The position numbers were made by a program, and so were the translations under genes. A DNA stretch of 64,000 nt from Sphingomonas sp. Leaf67 (GTDB lineage: Bacteria > Pseudomonadota > Alphaproteobacteria > Sphingomonadales > Sphingomonadaceae). The notes below the pieces were generated by a model. It saw only the letters and a program-made list of their open reading frames with translations, did not search any database and was not told the origin of the DNA. Shown here in pieces: positions 35,801 to 43,550 of this stretch (positions within the stretch are counted from its first letter, which is position 1; the number at the start of each line of letters is the position of its first letter). Location of the stretch: contig NZ_LMLP01000025.1 in NCBI RefSeq assembly GCF_001421965.1, positions 124,001-188,000 on the forward strand. The letters run 5' to 3'.

Positions 35801-36992
35801 GGTCGGTGCCGACGTGACCGGACGCCTTGCCGACCCGCGCATCCGCGGTGTCCTGCGCTCCAGTGGCGCGCGGATCGAAAGCGCGATCACCGGCACCGTC
35901 CTGACCGGCGTCGAGGCGCAGGGCCGGTTCGACGGGTCGCGGCTGGTTATCGATCGGTTCGCCGCCAGCGACGGACGACAGGGGCGGGTGACCGGCACCG
36001 GCGCGTTCGAATTCGCGGCGGTGCGCGGCTTCGGCATCGACCTGTCGCTGAACGCCGATCGTGCGCGGCTCATCAACACCGATTCGATCGGTGCGACCGT
36101 CACCGGTCCGATCGCGGTCCGCAGCGACGGCGCGGGCGGCACGATTTCGGGGCAGGTCCGGATGGACGGTAGCCGCTACCGCCTCGGCCGCGCCACCGCG
36201 ACCGCGCCGCTGCCGCGCCTTAAGATCCGTGAGATCAACCGTCCCGATGGCGACGACGAAGCCGCCACGACCGTCGTACCGTGGAAGCTCGACCTGAAGG
36301 CGCGTGCGCCGGGCGGGCTGATCGTCACCGGCCTCGGCCTGACCAGCGAATGGTCGGCCGACCTCGCCATCACCGGGGAGCCGACCAATCCGATCATCAA
36401 CGGCCGCGCCGATTTGGTCCGCGGCGATTACGAGTTCGCCGGCCGCGAATTCCGCGTCGATCGCGGTGCGTTGCGCTTCAACGGCGAAAGCCCCGCCGAC
36501 CCCGCGCTCGATATCGTCGCCGCCGCGGACACGCAGGGCCTGAACGCGACGATCCGCGTCGCCGGTACCGCGACGCGCCCCGAGATCAGCTTCCAGAGCG
36601 TACCGGCCTTGCCCGAGGACGAATTGCTGTCACGGCTGTTGTTCGGCACCTCCATCACCAACCTGTCCGCCCCCGAGGCGCTGCAACTCGCCGCCGCCGT
36701 CGCCGCGCTCCAGAATGGCGAGGGCGGGCTGAACCCGATCAACGCCGTCCGCCGCGCCGCCGGCCTCGACCGCCTGCGCATCCTCCCCGCCGATCCGCAG
36801 ACGGGTCAGGGCACCTCGGTTGCCGCCGGCAAATATCTGACGCGGCGTTTCTATGCGGAAATCGTCACCGACGGGCAGGGCTATTCCGCGACCCGGATCG
36901 AATTCCAGGTGACCCGCTGGCTGTCGCTCCTCGCCTCGATCTCGACGATTGGCCGCCAGAGCACCAACGTCCGCGTCTCGCGGGATTATTGA
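32838..36992 (+). CDS. tamB: Translocation and assembly module protein TamB
   Basis: TamB is a periplasm-spanning AsmA-like protein anchored in the inner membrane, now thought to move phospholipids or help barrel insertion together with TamA. The 1384-residue product has one N-terminal membrane helix (about 19-36, WLLLIVIAIAGLLVVIDTG), a long beta-rich groove-like body and the C-terminal DUF490/TamB domain (about 1020-1384, ending NVRVSRDY). The start is likely TTG 32838, which overlaps the tamA stop as TTGA; GTG 32847 is the alternative. It is strongly coupled to tamA. Confidence 0.93.
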   Translation: MTQVSDEPVPAPQRRIGWGRRLAQWLLLIVIAIAGLLVVIDTGPGHRLIANRIATLKPANGMRYRIGRIDGSIYNRARLIDVRIYDPKGLVLRAPSAELDWRPWEFWSNRLSITSLHLPRAILAKLPQPAPTGRRGPILPGFDIRIGRLSVERLELAKAVTGTARVGRLAGQADIRSGRALVDLALDIADSDRLRLHLDSEPDRDRFDVDLRVRSAADGLLATASGIRRPLAIEVAGDGRWSAWDGRAVADAGRARILDLTLGVRAGRYTLGGTLAPAALLQGKLQRLTSPQVRVSGSATFADRRIDGMLALRSPALALEADGIVDLGTSAFRDLRLRTRLLRPAALFPNMTGRDIELRAILDGEFSTARFDYRLRAQRLAFDQTGFEGVVAAGQGRFSKAPVIVPIRLAAARVTGVGEVAGGILRNLSVTGKLAVGTRTLVGNDLIVRSDKLNGRIMLTLELATGRYEVGISGALQRYLIPGLGLVDVQTRLTAVPIPGGGTRIVGRGLAQVRRLDNGFFRSLTQGLPRIETGLERGRDGILYLRGARLTSPGLTLTGNGYRRRDGTFHFEGSGRQATYGPVQLVLDGNISKPTLDLRFASPNATLGLADVVAHLDPTPDGFAYRAAGGSRLGPFTANGRILLPSGGTARIAVDALEVSGTRANGGIDIVPDGFLGALTVDGGGITGTIAFRPQGSDQRIDIALDAARARLGAVGTVRRARLEAGIVLADTGTTLDATVTAQGFRRGQLSIARLAGSAKLVDGVGEVRAAIAGSRGRAFAIQSVTQVAADSYTIDAEGTLDRRPLKLETPAVLRREGEGWRLAPTRFSFAGGTATVGGAFGAGASELTLDVARMPLAVLDIGYPGLGLGGTASGKIAYALTGDTPSGRVDMTIRGLSRSGLVLSSTPIDVGIAAVLDANRAGMRAVMASGGKTIGRAQARLAPLGQGDLATRIANAPLIAQLRYGGPADTLWRLTGIELFDLSGPVAVGADVTGRLADPRIRGVLRSSGARIESAITGTVLTGVEAQGRFDGSRLVIDRFAASDGRQGRVTGTGAFEFAAVRGFGIDLSLNADRARLINTDSIGATVTGPIAVRSDGAGGTISGQVRMDGSRYRLGRATATAPLPRLKIREINRPDGDDEAATTVVPWKLDLKARAPGGLIVTGLGLTSEWSADLAITGEPTNPIINGRADLVRGDYEFAGREFRVDRGALRFNGESPADPALDIVAAADTQGLNATIRVAGTATRPEISFQSVPALPEDELLSRLLFGTSITNLSAPEALQLAAAVAALQNGEGGLNPINAVRRAAGLDRLRILPADPQTGQGTSVAAGKYLTRRFYAEIVTDGQGYSATRIEFQVTRWLSLLASISTIGRQSTNVRVSRDY

Positions 36993-37020
36993 CGCCCCCT
37001 TAAAAAAGCCGTTCGGTTCG

Positions 37021-37043
37021 AGCAGCTTCGACCTTGTCGAGAA
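37021..37043 (+). terminator. Hairpin downstream of tamB
   Basis: The sequence GCTTCGACCTTGTCGAGAAGC forms a stem of about 8 bp with one bulge, 30-50 bp after the tamB stop. There is no long U-run after it, so termination is only plausible. Confidence 0.35.
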
Positions 37044-37081
37044 GCGTCCGTCGAGAACCCTCGTCCCGAATCGCAACGGCA

Positions 37082-37233
37082 CTTTCCTACACGCCGGGAA
37101 CCGGTCAGGATGTCGCCGCTCTTTGACCTGTTCAGCCCACCCGCCACGCCTTCCCGATGCCGTTCGAAACAACCGGCTGGGACGCAACGCGCACAACACT
37201 GCGCAAGTGTGACCTTTGTGACCTTTGGCGGAT
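37082..37233. repeat. Intergenic element with tandem AAAGGTCAC end (copy 2)
   Basis: The left end CTTTCCTACAC (37082-37092) is followed by CCGCTCTTT exactly 30 bp after CCTACAC, as in copy 1. GTCAGG lies at the same offset as in copy 1. The right end GTGTGACCTTTGTGACC continues to TTTGGCGG and touches the stop codon of the acid phosphatase gene (37234). On the minus strand the 9-mer AAAGGTCAC is therefore repeated twice directly after the stop. Confidence 0.7.
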
Positions 37234-38187
37234 TTACGCCATCGAGCGCACCGGTACCGATGCATTGTACAGGCTCTTGCCCGCCTCATCGCGCAGGTCG
37301 AACGACAGCAGGTCTCCGGCCACTTGCACCATGCCGAAGCCGGCGGCGGCGCGGCAGAAGCGGGTGCCCTCGACCGCCTGTACCGGGCGCGCCTCCATGC
37401 CGCCGCCGCACTGGATCATGTCGATCCCGTCGCGGCGGATATGCTGCAGGTCATGGTCGTGGCCGGCGATATACGCCTGCACGCCGTGCCGGTTCAGGAT
37501 CGGCAGCACCTGTGCGATGATCTCCGGCTGGTCGCCATGGCCGCTGCCGCCCGACCGGATCGGATGATGGCCGGTGACCAGCTTCCACTTCGCCCGCGAC
37601 TGCGACAGTGCATGGTCCAGCCACGCCAGTTGCTGTTTCGTGTCCTGCGACAGGGTGTTGCGGCCGATCGGCTTGTCGGCATCGGCACGATAGCGTTCGA
37701 CGAACGGCGACGTGTCGATCGCGAACAGATCGGCGTCCGCCCGCGTCAGCGCGGCATCGGCCACCTGATAATAGCGCGCCGGCATCCGCCACCGCGGGCT
37801 GCGCGCCGCATAGTCGATCTGCGCCTGCGGATTGCCGCGATAGTCGTGATTGCCGAGCAGCGCATACCACGGCACCTGCAACGCCGGATGGGTATAGACG
37901 CCCTCGAACACCGACTGCCACAGCGGGTCGTCGACCGACGCCACCCCGTCGCTGTAGAAATTGTCGCCGATCGCCAGCACGAAGTCGCTCCGCGCCGCCG
38001 CCGCCGCCCGTCCCATCGCTGCCGCGACATGATGCTGTTCGGGCGTATCGCGACCCCAGTCGCCGAGGACGGCGAAAGTACAGCCACCCCGCTGCTCCCT
38101 GCGCGCCGCCGCCGGCGGCACGGTCAGCCCCGCCGCGCCAATGGCGAACCCGCCCAGCAACGTCCGGCGATCGAGAAGGATGGTCAT
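37234..38187 (-). CDS. Tat-exported metallophosphatase (purple acid phosphatase-like)
   Basis: The 317-residue enzyme is a dinuclear metal phosphoesterase, similar to tartrate-resistant acid phosphatase. It has the ordered metal-binding motifs GDWGRD, GDNFYSDG, GNHDYRGN, GHHP and GHDHDLQH. The N-terminus MTILLDRRTLLGGFAIGAAG is a twin-arginine signal (R7-R8), so the folded enzyme is probably exported to the periplasm. The start is placed at ATG 38187, in front of this signal; an in-frame start further upstream would only add a long basic leader. It probably releases phosphate from organic esters. Confidence 0.88.
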   Translation of the reverse strand: MTILLDRRTLLGGFAIGAAGLTVPPAAARREQRGGCTFAVLGDWGRDTPEQHHVAAAMGRAAAAARSDFVLAIGDNFYSDGVASVDDPLWQSVFEGVYTHPALQVPWYALLGNHDYRGNPQAQIDYAARSPRWRMPARYYQVADAALTRADADLFAIDTSPFVERYRADADKPIGRNTLSQDTKQQLAWLDHALSQSRAKWKLVTGHHPIRSGGSGHGDQPEIIAQVLPILNRHGVQAYIAGHDHDLQHIRRDGIDMIQCGGGMEARPVQAVEGTRFCRAAAGFGMVQVAGDLLSFDLRDEAGKSLYNASVPVRSMA

Positions 38188-38473
38188 GGGCGCGGTGTTC
38201 CTGATGGCAAGCGGGTGGTGCGGATTGAGCATGGCGATGTGACGATCGTGTGTCGGGGGCGGCGTCGCGACGGTGGGTCGTCGCACCCGCTTTTGCGATC
38301 AGGACGTAACCTACGATGCCGGCTCGGGTCCACCTTGGTAGGTGCGACGAGCCGTTAGCGGGAAATGCCAGCCTCAGTTCGGATGACGCTTGTGGTGACG
38401 AGTACCCCACCCACCCGTCACCCCGGGTCAAGTTGAGAAGTCGCGAAAGTTGCAACCTTTGCCAAAATACGCC

Positions 38474-38559
38474 GTACCCCCGCGCAGGCGGGGGTCCAGA
38501 GCCAAGCAAAACAACGGCTTGCACTTGGGGCTCTTGGCCCCCCGCCTGCGCGGGGGTAC
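38474..38559. repeat. 86-87 bp palindromic intergenic element (copy 2)
   Basis: The arms GTACCCCCGCGCAGGCGGGG.. (38474-38497) and its complement (38536-38559, one mismatch) flank a centre that begins AGAGCC. Length, arm core (CCCCGCGCAGGCGGGG) and the CCAGAGCC after the arm match the copy at 23456-23542. Confidence 0.8.
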
Positions 38560-38689
38560 GGCCGGGGGCAGGGATCGTTACTACCGCAGGGGTCTCGATC
38601 AAGTTCGGTGTGACGGCGATAGCGTTGGCTTTCCCCGACGTGACGTAGCCCAACCGCAGCGATAATCGCCCGATCCACCCCCAAAAGGA

Positions 38690-38719
38690 AAAGGCGCTGG
38701 GATCACTCCCGACGCCTTT
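38690..38719 (-). terminator. Rho-independent terminator of glnA
   Basis: On the minus strand AAAGGCG-TC-GGGA-GTGA-TCCC-AG-CGCCTTT forms a stem with two internal mismatched pairs, followed by TCCTTTT. This is the best intrinsic terminator in the window. A second, perfect hairpin (CGACGTGGC-AAA-GCCACGTCG, 38731-38751) lies between it and the glnA stop. Confidence 0.78.
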
Positions 38720-38826
38720 CCAATCCCGCGCGACGTGGCAAAGCCACGTCGTCGGTCCTCGACGAGCGAGGCCGGCCGACAGCGCGGATGTGCCCGCTGG
38801 CACACCGGCGCGGTCGTCGCCGCGCC

Positions 38827-40239
38827 TTACGCGCTGTAGTACATATCGTACTCGACCGGGCTCGGGGTCATTTCCCACCGTGCCACTTCGCCATACTTGA
38901 TCTCGACATAGGCTTCGATCTGATCCTTAGAGAACACGTCGCCCTTCAGCAGGAAGTCGTGGTCGGCGGTCAGCGCCTCGAGTGCCTCACGCAGCGATGC
39001 GCAGACGGTCGGGACCTGCGCGAGTTCTGCCGGCGGCAGGTCGTACAGGTTCTTGTCCATCGCTTCGCCCGGATGGAGCTTGTTCTGGATGCCGTCGAGA
39101 CCGGCCATCATCAGTGCCGCATAGGCGAGATACGGGTTCGCCATCGCGTCGGGGAAACGGATTTCGACGCGCTTCGCCTTCGGGCCGGTGCCGTACGGAA
39201 TGCGGCACGATGCCGAACGGTTGCGCGCCGAATAGGCGAGCAGCACCGGCGCTTCATAGCCCGGGACCAGACGCTTGTAGCTGTTGGTCGACGGGTTGGT
39301 GAACGCGTTCAGCGCCTTGGCATGCTTGATGACCCCGCCGATGAAATACAGGCACATGTCCGACAGCCCGGCATAGCCGTCGCCGGCGAACAGCGGAGTC
39401 TTGCCGTTCCAGATCGAGAAGTGCGTGTGCATCCCCGACCCGTTATCTTCCTTGATCGGCTTCGGCATGAACGTCGCGGTCTTGCCATAGGCGTGCGCGA
39501 CCTGATGCACGACATACTTATAGATCTGCATGCGATCGGCGGTCGTGGTCAGCGTGCCGAAGGTCAGGCCCAGCTCGTGCTGCGCGGCGGCGACTTCGTG
39601 GTGGTGCTTGTCGCAGGGCAGGCCCATTTCGATCATCGTCGAAACCATCTCGCCACGGATGTCGACGGCGCTGTCGACCGGTGCGACCGGGAAATACCCG
39701 CCCTTGGCGCGCGGGCGGTGGCCCATGTTGCCGGCTTCATATTCGCGGCCCGAATTGCCCGGCAGTTCGATGTCGTCGATCTTGTAATAGCTGGTCGAAT
39801 AGCTGTTTTCGAACCGGACGTCGTCGAACATGAAGAATTCGGCTTCCGGCCCCACATAGACGGTGTCGCCGATGCCGGTGGTCTTCAGATACGCTTCGGC
39901 ACGCTTCGCGGTCGAGCGCGGATCGCGGGCATAGAGTTCGCCGGTCACCGGATCGACCACGTCGCAGAACACGACGAGCATCGGCGTCGCCGAAAACGGG
40001 TCGGTGTAGACCGCGTCCAGATCGGGGCGCAGGGTCATGTCCGACTCGTTGATCGCCTTCCAGCCCTCGATCGAGCTGCCGTCGAACATCAGGCCGTCGG
40101 TGAACTCGTCTTCACCCAGCAGCGACGCGACCATGGTCAGGTGCTGCCATTTGCCCTTGGGATCGGTGAAGCGCAGGTCGACCCACTCGATCTCTTCTTC
40201 CTTGATCCGCTTCAGGATGGTGCTGGCGGTAGTAGCCAT
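38827..40239 (-). CDS. glnA: Glutamine synthetase type I
   Basis: Glutamine synthetase makes glutamine from glutamate, ammonia and ATP, the main entry of ammonium. The 470-residue product has the family length. It contains FDGSSIEGW near the N-terminus, PEAEFF, the catalytic GSGMHTHFS and NRSASCRIP, and the adenylylation site Tyr399 in NLYDLPPAE, so it is of the adenylylatable class I-beta type. The start is ATG 40239 (MATTASTIL) with AAGGG upstream. It follows glnB by 90 bp on the same strand and should share its sigma-54 promoter. A strong terminator follows. Confidence 0.98.
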   Translation of the reverse strand: MATTASTILKRIKEEEIEWVDLRFTDPKGKWQHLTMVASLLGEDEFTDGLMFDGSSIEGWKAINESDMTLRPDLDAVYTDPFSATPMLVVFCDVVDPVTGELYARDPRSTAKRAEAYLKTTGIGDTVYVGPEAEFFMFDDVRFENSYSTSYYKIDDIELPGNSGREYEAGNMGHRPRAKGGYFPVAPVDSAVDIRGEMVSTMIEMGLPCDKHHHEVAAAQHELGLTFGTLTTTADRMQIYKYVVHQVAHAYGKTATFMPKPIKEDNGSGMHTHFSIWNGKTPLFAGDGYAGLSDMCLYFIGGVIKHAKALNAFTNPSTNSYKRLVPGYEAPVLLAYSARNRSASCRIPYGTGPKAKRVEIRFPDAMANPYLAYAALMMAGLDGIQNKLHPGEAMDKNLYDLPPAELAQVPTVCASLREALEALTADHDFLLKGDVFSKDQIEAYVEIKYGEVARWEMTPSPVEYDMYYSA

Positions 40240-40329
40240 CGGAAACTGCCCTTTCTGGATGAAACTCCACGTTCCGGCGCAATCAATCGCCCCGGCACGC
40301 CCCATGATTCGAAATAATGCTGCGTTGCG

Positions 40330-40668
40330 TCAGATCGCGTCGTCGTTGCGCTCACCGGTGCGGATGCGCAAGGCGGTCTCGACCGGAATGACGAAAATCT
40401 TTCCGTCGCCGATCCGGCCGGTCTGTGCGGCCGCCGCGATCGCCTCGACCACCCGCTCGGCAAGGCCGTCCTCGACCACGACTTCCAGCTTCACCTTCGG
40501 CAGGAAGTCGACGACATATTCCGCGCCGCGATACAGTTCGGTGTGGCCCTTCTGCCGGCCGAACCCCTTGGCTTCGGTCACGGTGATGCCGCTTACGCCT
40601 ACTTCGTGCAGCGCCTCTTTCACCTCATCCAGCTTGAACGGCTTGATGATGGCCTCGATCTTCTTCAT
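40330..40668 (-). CDS. glnB: Nitrogen regulatory protein P-II
   Basis: P-II is a small trimeric sensor that binds ATP/ADP and 2-oxoglutarate and is uridylylated when nitrogen is short. It steers glutamine synthetase adenylylation and the NtrB/NtrC pair. The 112-residue product carries the T-loop with Tyr51 (GHTELYRGAEY), the uridylylation site, and the B-loop TGRIGDGKIFV. It is the first gene of glnB-glnA. Coupling to glnA and the absence of amtB next to it point to GlnB rather than GlnK. Confidence 0.97.
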   Translation of the reverse strand: MKKIEAIIKPFKLDEVKEALHEVGVSGITVTEAKGFGRQKGHTELYRGAEYVVDFLPKVKLEVVVEDGLAERVVEAIAAAAQTGRIGDGKIFVIPVETALRIRTGERNDDAI

Positions 40669-40725
40669 GCGCCCTGCCGATCCCCTCGGACGTGACGACC
40701 CGGACGGGCCGTTATCATCTCGTTA

Positions 40726-40742
40726 AACAATTACCGTGCCAA
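40726..40742 (-). promoter_or_regulatory. Sigma-54 promoter of glnB-glnA
   Basis: On the minus strand TTGGCACGGTAATTGTT fits the -24/-12 consensus (YTGGCACG-N4-TTGCW) with a single deviation: TTGT for TTGC. It lies about 58 nt upstream of the glnB ATG, leaving a leader of about 45-50 nt. Such promoters need RpoN and an activator such as NtrC, as expected for this operon. I did not find a convincing NtrC dyad upstream of it. Confidence 0.8.
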
Positions 40743-40862
40743 CCGGCGATTCGCCTTGGATACGATCATCGGGGATTTGGCCGGGACTGTCGATATTGCC
40801 CGGCGAAGGAGCAGGGTGCCGCTTTTTCGGGCAGCTCATCTGCTCGCTTGGCCGGGAGGAGA

Positions 40863-41690
40863 TCACAGATAGGGCGGCTTGGTGAACCCTTTGGGGCTGA
40901 GCGTGAAAATCTCGCAGCCCTCCTCGGTAATCCCGATCGAATGCTCGAACTGCGCCGACAGCGACCGGTCGCGGGTCACCGCCGTCCAGCCATCGTCGAG
41001 CATCTTCACGTCGGGCCGCCCGATATTGATCATCGGCTCGATCGTGAAGAACATGCCCGGCCGCAATTCGGGGCCGGTACCGGGACGACCGGCATGGATC
41101 ACTTCCGGCGCATCATGGAACAACCGCCCAAGGCCATGCCCGCAGAAGTCGCGCACGACGCCATAGCGGTGCGATTCGGCATGGCGCTGGATCGCGTTCG
41201 CGACATCGCCCATCCGGTTGCCGGGTTTGGCATGTTCGATACCGATCATCAGGCATTCATAGGTCACATCGACCAGCTTGCGCGCCTTGATCGGGACATT
41301 GCCGACCAGATAGGTCCGGCTGCTGTCCCCGTGCCAGCCATCCAGCAAGGGGGTTACGTCGATATTGGCGATGTCGCCGTCCTTCAGCGTCCGGTCCGAC
41401 GGGATGCCGTGGCATACGACATGATTGATCGAGATGCAGGTCGAATGCGCATAGCCGCGATAGCCGAGCGTCGCCGGCACCGCGCCGCCCGCGCGCATCA
41501 GGCGAAAGATGATCGCGTCCAGCTCGGCGGTGGTGACGCCCGGCGCGACATGCGGCGTGATCTCGTCGAGGATATGCGCGGCGAGCCGGCCGGCGCGGCG
41601 CATCCCTTCGAACCCGGCGGCATCGTGCAGCTTGATCGCGCCGGTCCGGGCCAGCGGCATGTCGGTGGTGACGGTCTGATATTCGGTCAT
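40863..41690 (-). CDS. map: Type I methionine aminopeptidase
   Basis: This enzyme removes the initiator Met from nascent proteins with small second residues. The 275-residue product has the five metal ligands in order: Asp in IDVTPLLDGWHGDSSR (two), His in GHGLGRLFH, Glu in FFTIEPM and Glu in AQFEHSIGI. The start is ambiguous: ATG 41690 (MTEYQTV) or ATG 41699, and neither has a clear ribosome site. The first 15-20 residues are an extension common in alphaproteobacteria. It is divergent from the CinA-like gene by about 50 bp. Confidence 0.95.
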   Translation of the reverse strand: MTEYQTVTTDMPLARTGAIKLHDAAGFEGMRRAGRLAAHILDEITPHVAPGVTTAELDAIIFRLMRAGGAVPATLGYRGYAHSTCISINHVVCHGIPSDRTLKDGDIANIDVTPLLDGWHGDSSRTYLVGNVPIKARKLVDVTYECLMIGIEHAKPGNRMGDVANAIQRHAESHRYGVVRDFCGHGLGRLFHDAPEVIHAGRPGTGPELRPGMFFTIEPMINIGRPDVKMLDDGWTAVTRDRSLSAQFEHSIGITEEGCEIFTLSPKGFTKPPYL

Positions 41691-41742
41691 ACGCTGCATA
41701 TAAGCGAGGAAGTGGTGCTAGGCGAGGGCGGGGCGTCACGCT

Positions 41743-42510
41743 ATGTCCGCGGCCATGACCGACCGTATCTGGACCGCCGCATTGATCGTCATCGGTGACG
41801 AAATCCTCTCCGGCCGGACGCAGGACAAGAATATCGCCCAGCTCGCCACATGGCTGAACGTACAGGGCATTCGGCTCGGCGAGGTCCGGGTCGTCGCCGA
41901 CCGCGAGGAAGCGATCGTGGAGGCGGTCAACATCCTGCGCGCGCGCAACGATTATGTCTTCACCACCGGCGGCATCGGCCCGACCCATGACGACATCACC
42001 GTCGATTCGATCGCGGCGGCGCTGGGCGTGCCGGTGATCGTCCATCCCAAGGCGCGGGCGATCCTCGAATCCTATTACGAGACGCGCGGCGGACTGACCG
42101 ATGCCCGGCTGCGCATGGCGCGGGTGCCGGAGGGCGGCGAGCTGATCGAAAACCGGATGTCGGGCGCGCCGGGCATCCGCATCGGCAACATCTTCATCAT
42201 GGCGGGCGTGCCCCATATCGCCGCAGCGATGCTCGACAGCTTGACGGGTACGCTGGAGGGTGGCCTGCCGGTAGTGTCGGCGACGCTCGGCTGCTGGGTC
42301 GGTGAGAGCGAGGTCGCCGACATCCTTGGCGACGTCGAACGCGCCCATGACGGCGTCGCGATCGGCAGCTACCCGTTTTTCCGTGAAGGTCGCACCGGTG
42401 CCAATTTCGTTGTGCGTGCCACCGACACCGCGGCCGTCGACGCCTGTATCGCCGACCTTGCCGACCGCCTGCGCAGGACCGGCCGCGAGCCGGTGACCGG
42501 CGGGATCTGA
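41743..42510 (+). CDS. CinA/MoaB-like molybdopterin-binding domain protein
   Basis: The 255-residue product is a stand-alone MoCF_biosynth domain, with LIVIGDEILSGRTQDKN near the N-terminus and FTTGGIGPTHDDITVDS at about residues 75-90, as in the N-terminal half of CinA. It lacks the C-terminal nicotinamide-nucleotide amidohydrolase domain of full CinA. Related short proteins are annotated as competence/damage-inducible or molybdopterin-binding; the real substrate is uncertain. ATG 41755 is an alternative start. Confidence 0.88.
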   Translation: MSAAMTDRIWTAALIVIGDEILSGRTQDKNIAQLATWLNVQGIRLGEVRVVADREEAIVEAVNILRARNDYVFTTGGIGPTHDDITVDSIAAALGVPVIVHPKARAILESYYETRGGLTDARLRMARVPEGGELIENRMSGAPGIRIGNIFIMAGVPHIAAAMLDSLTGTLEGGLPVVSATLGCWVGESEVADILGDVERAHDGVAIGSYPFFREGRTGANFVVRATDTAAVDACIADLADRLRRTGREPVTGGI

Positions 42511-42580
42511 CGCAAGTCCAGTTGCAACGCAGCGGTCCGGTTGATATGTCCGACTAATAAACTGACAGGAGAGAGCGACG

Positions 42581-43510
42581 TTGGCTAACGCCCCGACCCG
42601 CATCGCGTTGGCCGGTATCGGCAAGATCGCGCGCGACCAGCATATCCCGCATATTGCCGCCAGCCCCGATTTCGAACTGGTGGCGGCCGTCACCGGCCAT
42701 ACCGCCCCCGAAGGTGTACCGGGGTTCAAGACGATCGACGAGATGATGGCCGCGATGCCCGATGTGCAGGCGATTTCGATCTGCACGCCGCCGCGCGGTC
42801 GCCTGTCATTGATCCAGCAGGCGCTCGACCACGGCCTCGACGTCATGATCGAAAAGCCGCCCGCCGCGACGCTGTCCGAGGCGCAGGGCTTTGCCCGCGC
42901 CGCCGAAACCGCCGGCAAGGTGCTGTTCGCGACGTGGCATTCGCGCGAAGCCGCCGCCGTCGAGCCCGCCCGCGCGTGGTTGGCGCAGCGCAACATCCGC
43001 CGCGTCGAGGTGAACTGGAAGGAAGACGTCCGCGTCTGGCATCCGGGGCAGGCCTGGATCTGGGAACCGGGCATCGGCGTGTTCGATCCGGGGATCAACG
43101 CGCTATCGGTTATCACTCGCATCTTGCCGCGTCCGCTTCTGCTCGATGGGGCCGAGTTACGCTTCCCGTCGAACCGCGACGCGCCGATCGCCGCCGATCT
43201 CGACTTTATCGATACCGCCGGGGTGCCGGTGCGCGTCGAATTCGACTTCGATCAGACGGGGCCGCAAACCTGGGACATCGACGTCGAAACGGATGACGGC
43301 CATCTGACGCTGGCGATGGGCGCGTCGCGCATGGCGGTCGACGGGGTTGCGGTCGATGTCGGCGACGAAGCCGAATATGCGCGGCTCTACCGCCGCTTTG
43401 CCAAATGCCTGCGCGACCGGGTGAGCGATGCCGACCTGTCACCCTTCGTCCATGTCAACGACGCGTTCCTGCTGGGGCGCCGCACGACCGTCGGTGCATT
43501 CAGCGAATAG
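42581..43510 (+). CDS. Gfo/Idh/MocA oxidoreductase, probable D-galactose/L-arabinose 1-dehydrogenase
   Basis: The 309-residue protein has the N-terminal Rossmann motif GIGKIARDQHIP, EKPPAATLSEAQ (the family EKP), and a C-terminal barrel with WKEDVRVWHPGQAWIWEPG and GVFDPGINALSVITRILPR. These stretches match what I know of the galactose/arabinose 1-dehydrogenases of non-phosphorylative sugar oxidation, which make the aldonolactone with NAD(P). Translation starts at TTG 42581, 7 nt after AGGAGAG. It is a single gene with a terminator behind it and no lactonase next to it. Confidence 0.85.
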   Translation: MANAPTRIALAGIGKIARDQHIPHIAASPDFELVAAVTGHTAPEGVPGFKTIDEMMAAMPDVQAISICTPPRGRLSLIQQALDHGLDVMIEKPPAATLSEAQGFARAAETAGKVLFATWHSREAAAVEPARAWLAQRNIRRVEVNWKEDVRVWHPGQAWIWEPGIGVFDPGINALSVITRILPRPLLLDGAELRFPSNRDAPIAADLDFIDTAGVPVRVEFDFDQTGPQTWDIDVETDDGHLTLAMGASRMAVDGVAVDVGDEAEYARLYRRFAKCLRDRVSDADLSPFVHVNDAFLLGRRTTVGAFSE

Positions 43511-43520
43511 CCGTTATCTT

Positions 43521-43546
43521 CTCCCCTCCCTTGTCCGGGAGGGGAG
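43521..43546. terminator. Hairpin terminator between convergent genes
   Basis: CTCCCCTCCC (43521-43530) and GGGAGGGGAG (43537-43546) form a perfect 10-bp stem with a 6-nt loop in the 40 bp between two convergent stop codons. It can serve both strands, but no long U-run is present. Confidence 0.6.
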
Positions 43547-43550
43547 TCAT

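Larger units (their letters stand above)
38188..38826. other. 639-bp intergenic region with several hairpins
   Basis: No gene was recognised in this region. It holds a nested stem-loop (38321-38353: GGCTCG..CACCT-TGGT-AGGTG..CGAGCC), a palindromic element (38474-38559) and two glnA-side hairpins (38690-38751). The promoter of the acid phosphatase must lie near 38188-38300, but I saw no clear boxes. Confidence 0.6.

Noticed and set aside
40741..40862. Possible NtrC sites upstream of the sigma-54 promoter
   Set aside because: GGTGCC- and GGGCAG-like stretches are present but do not form the TGCACC-N5-GGTGCA dyad.
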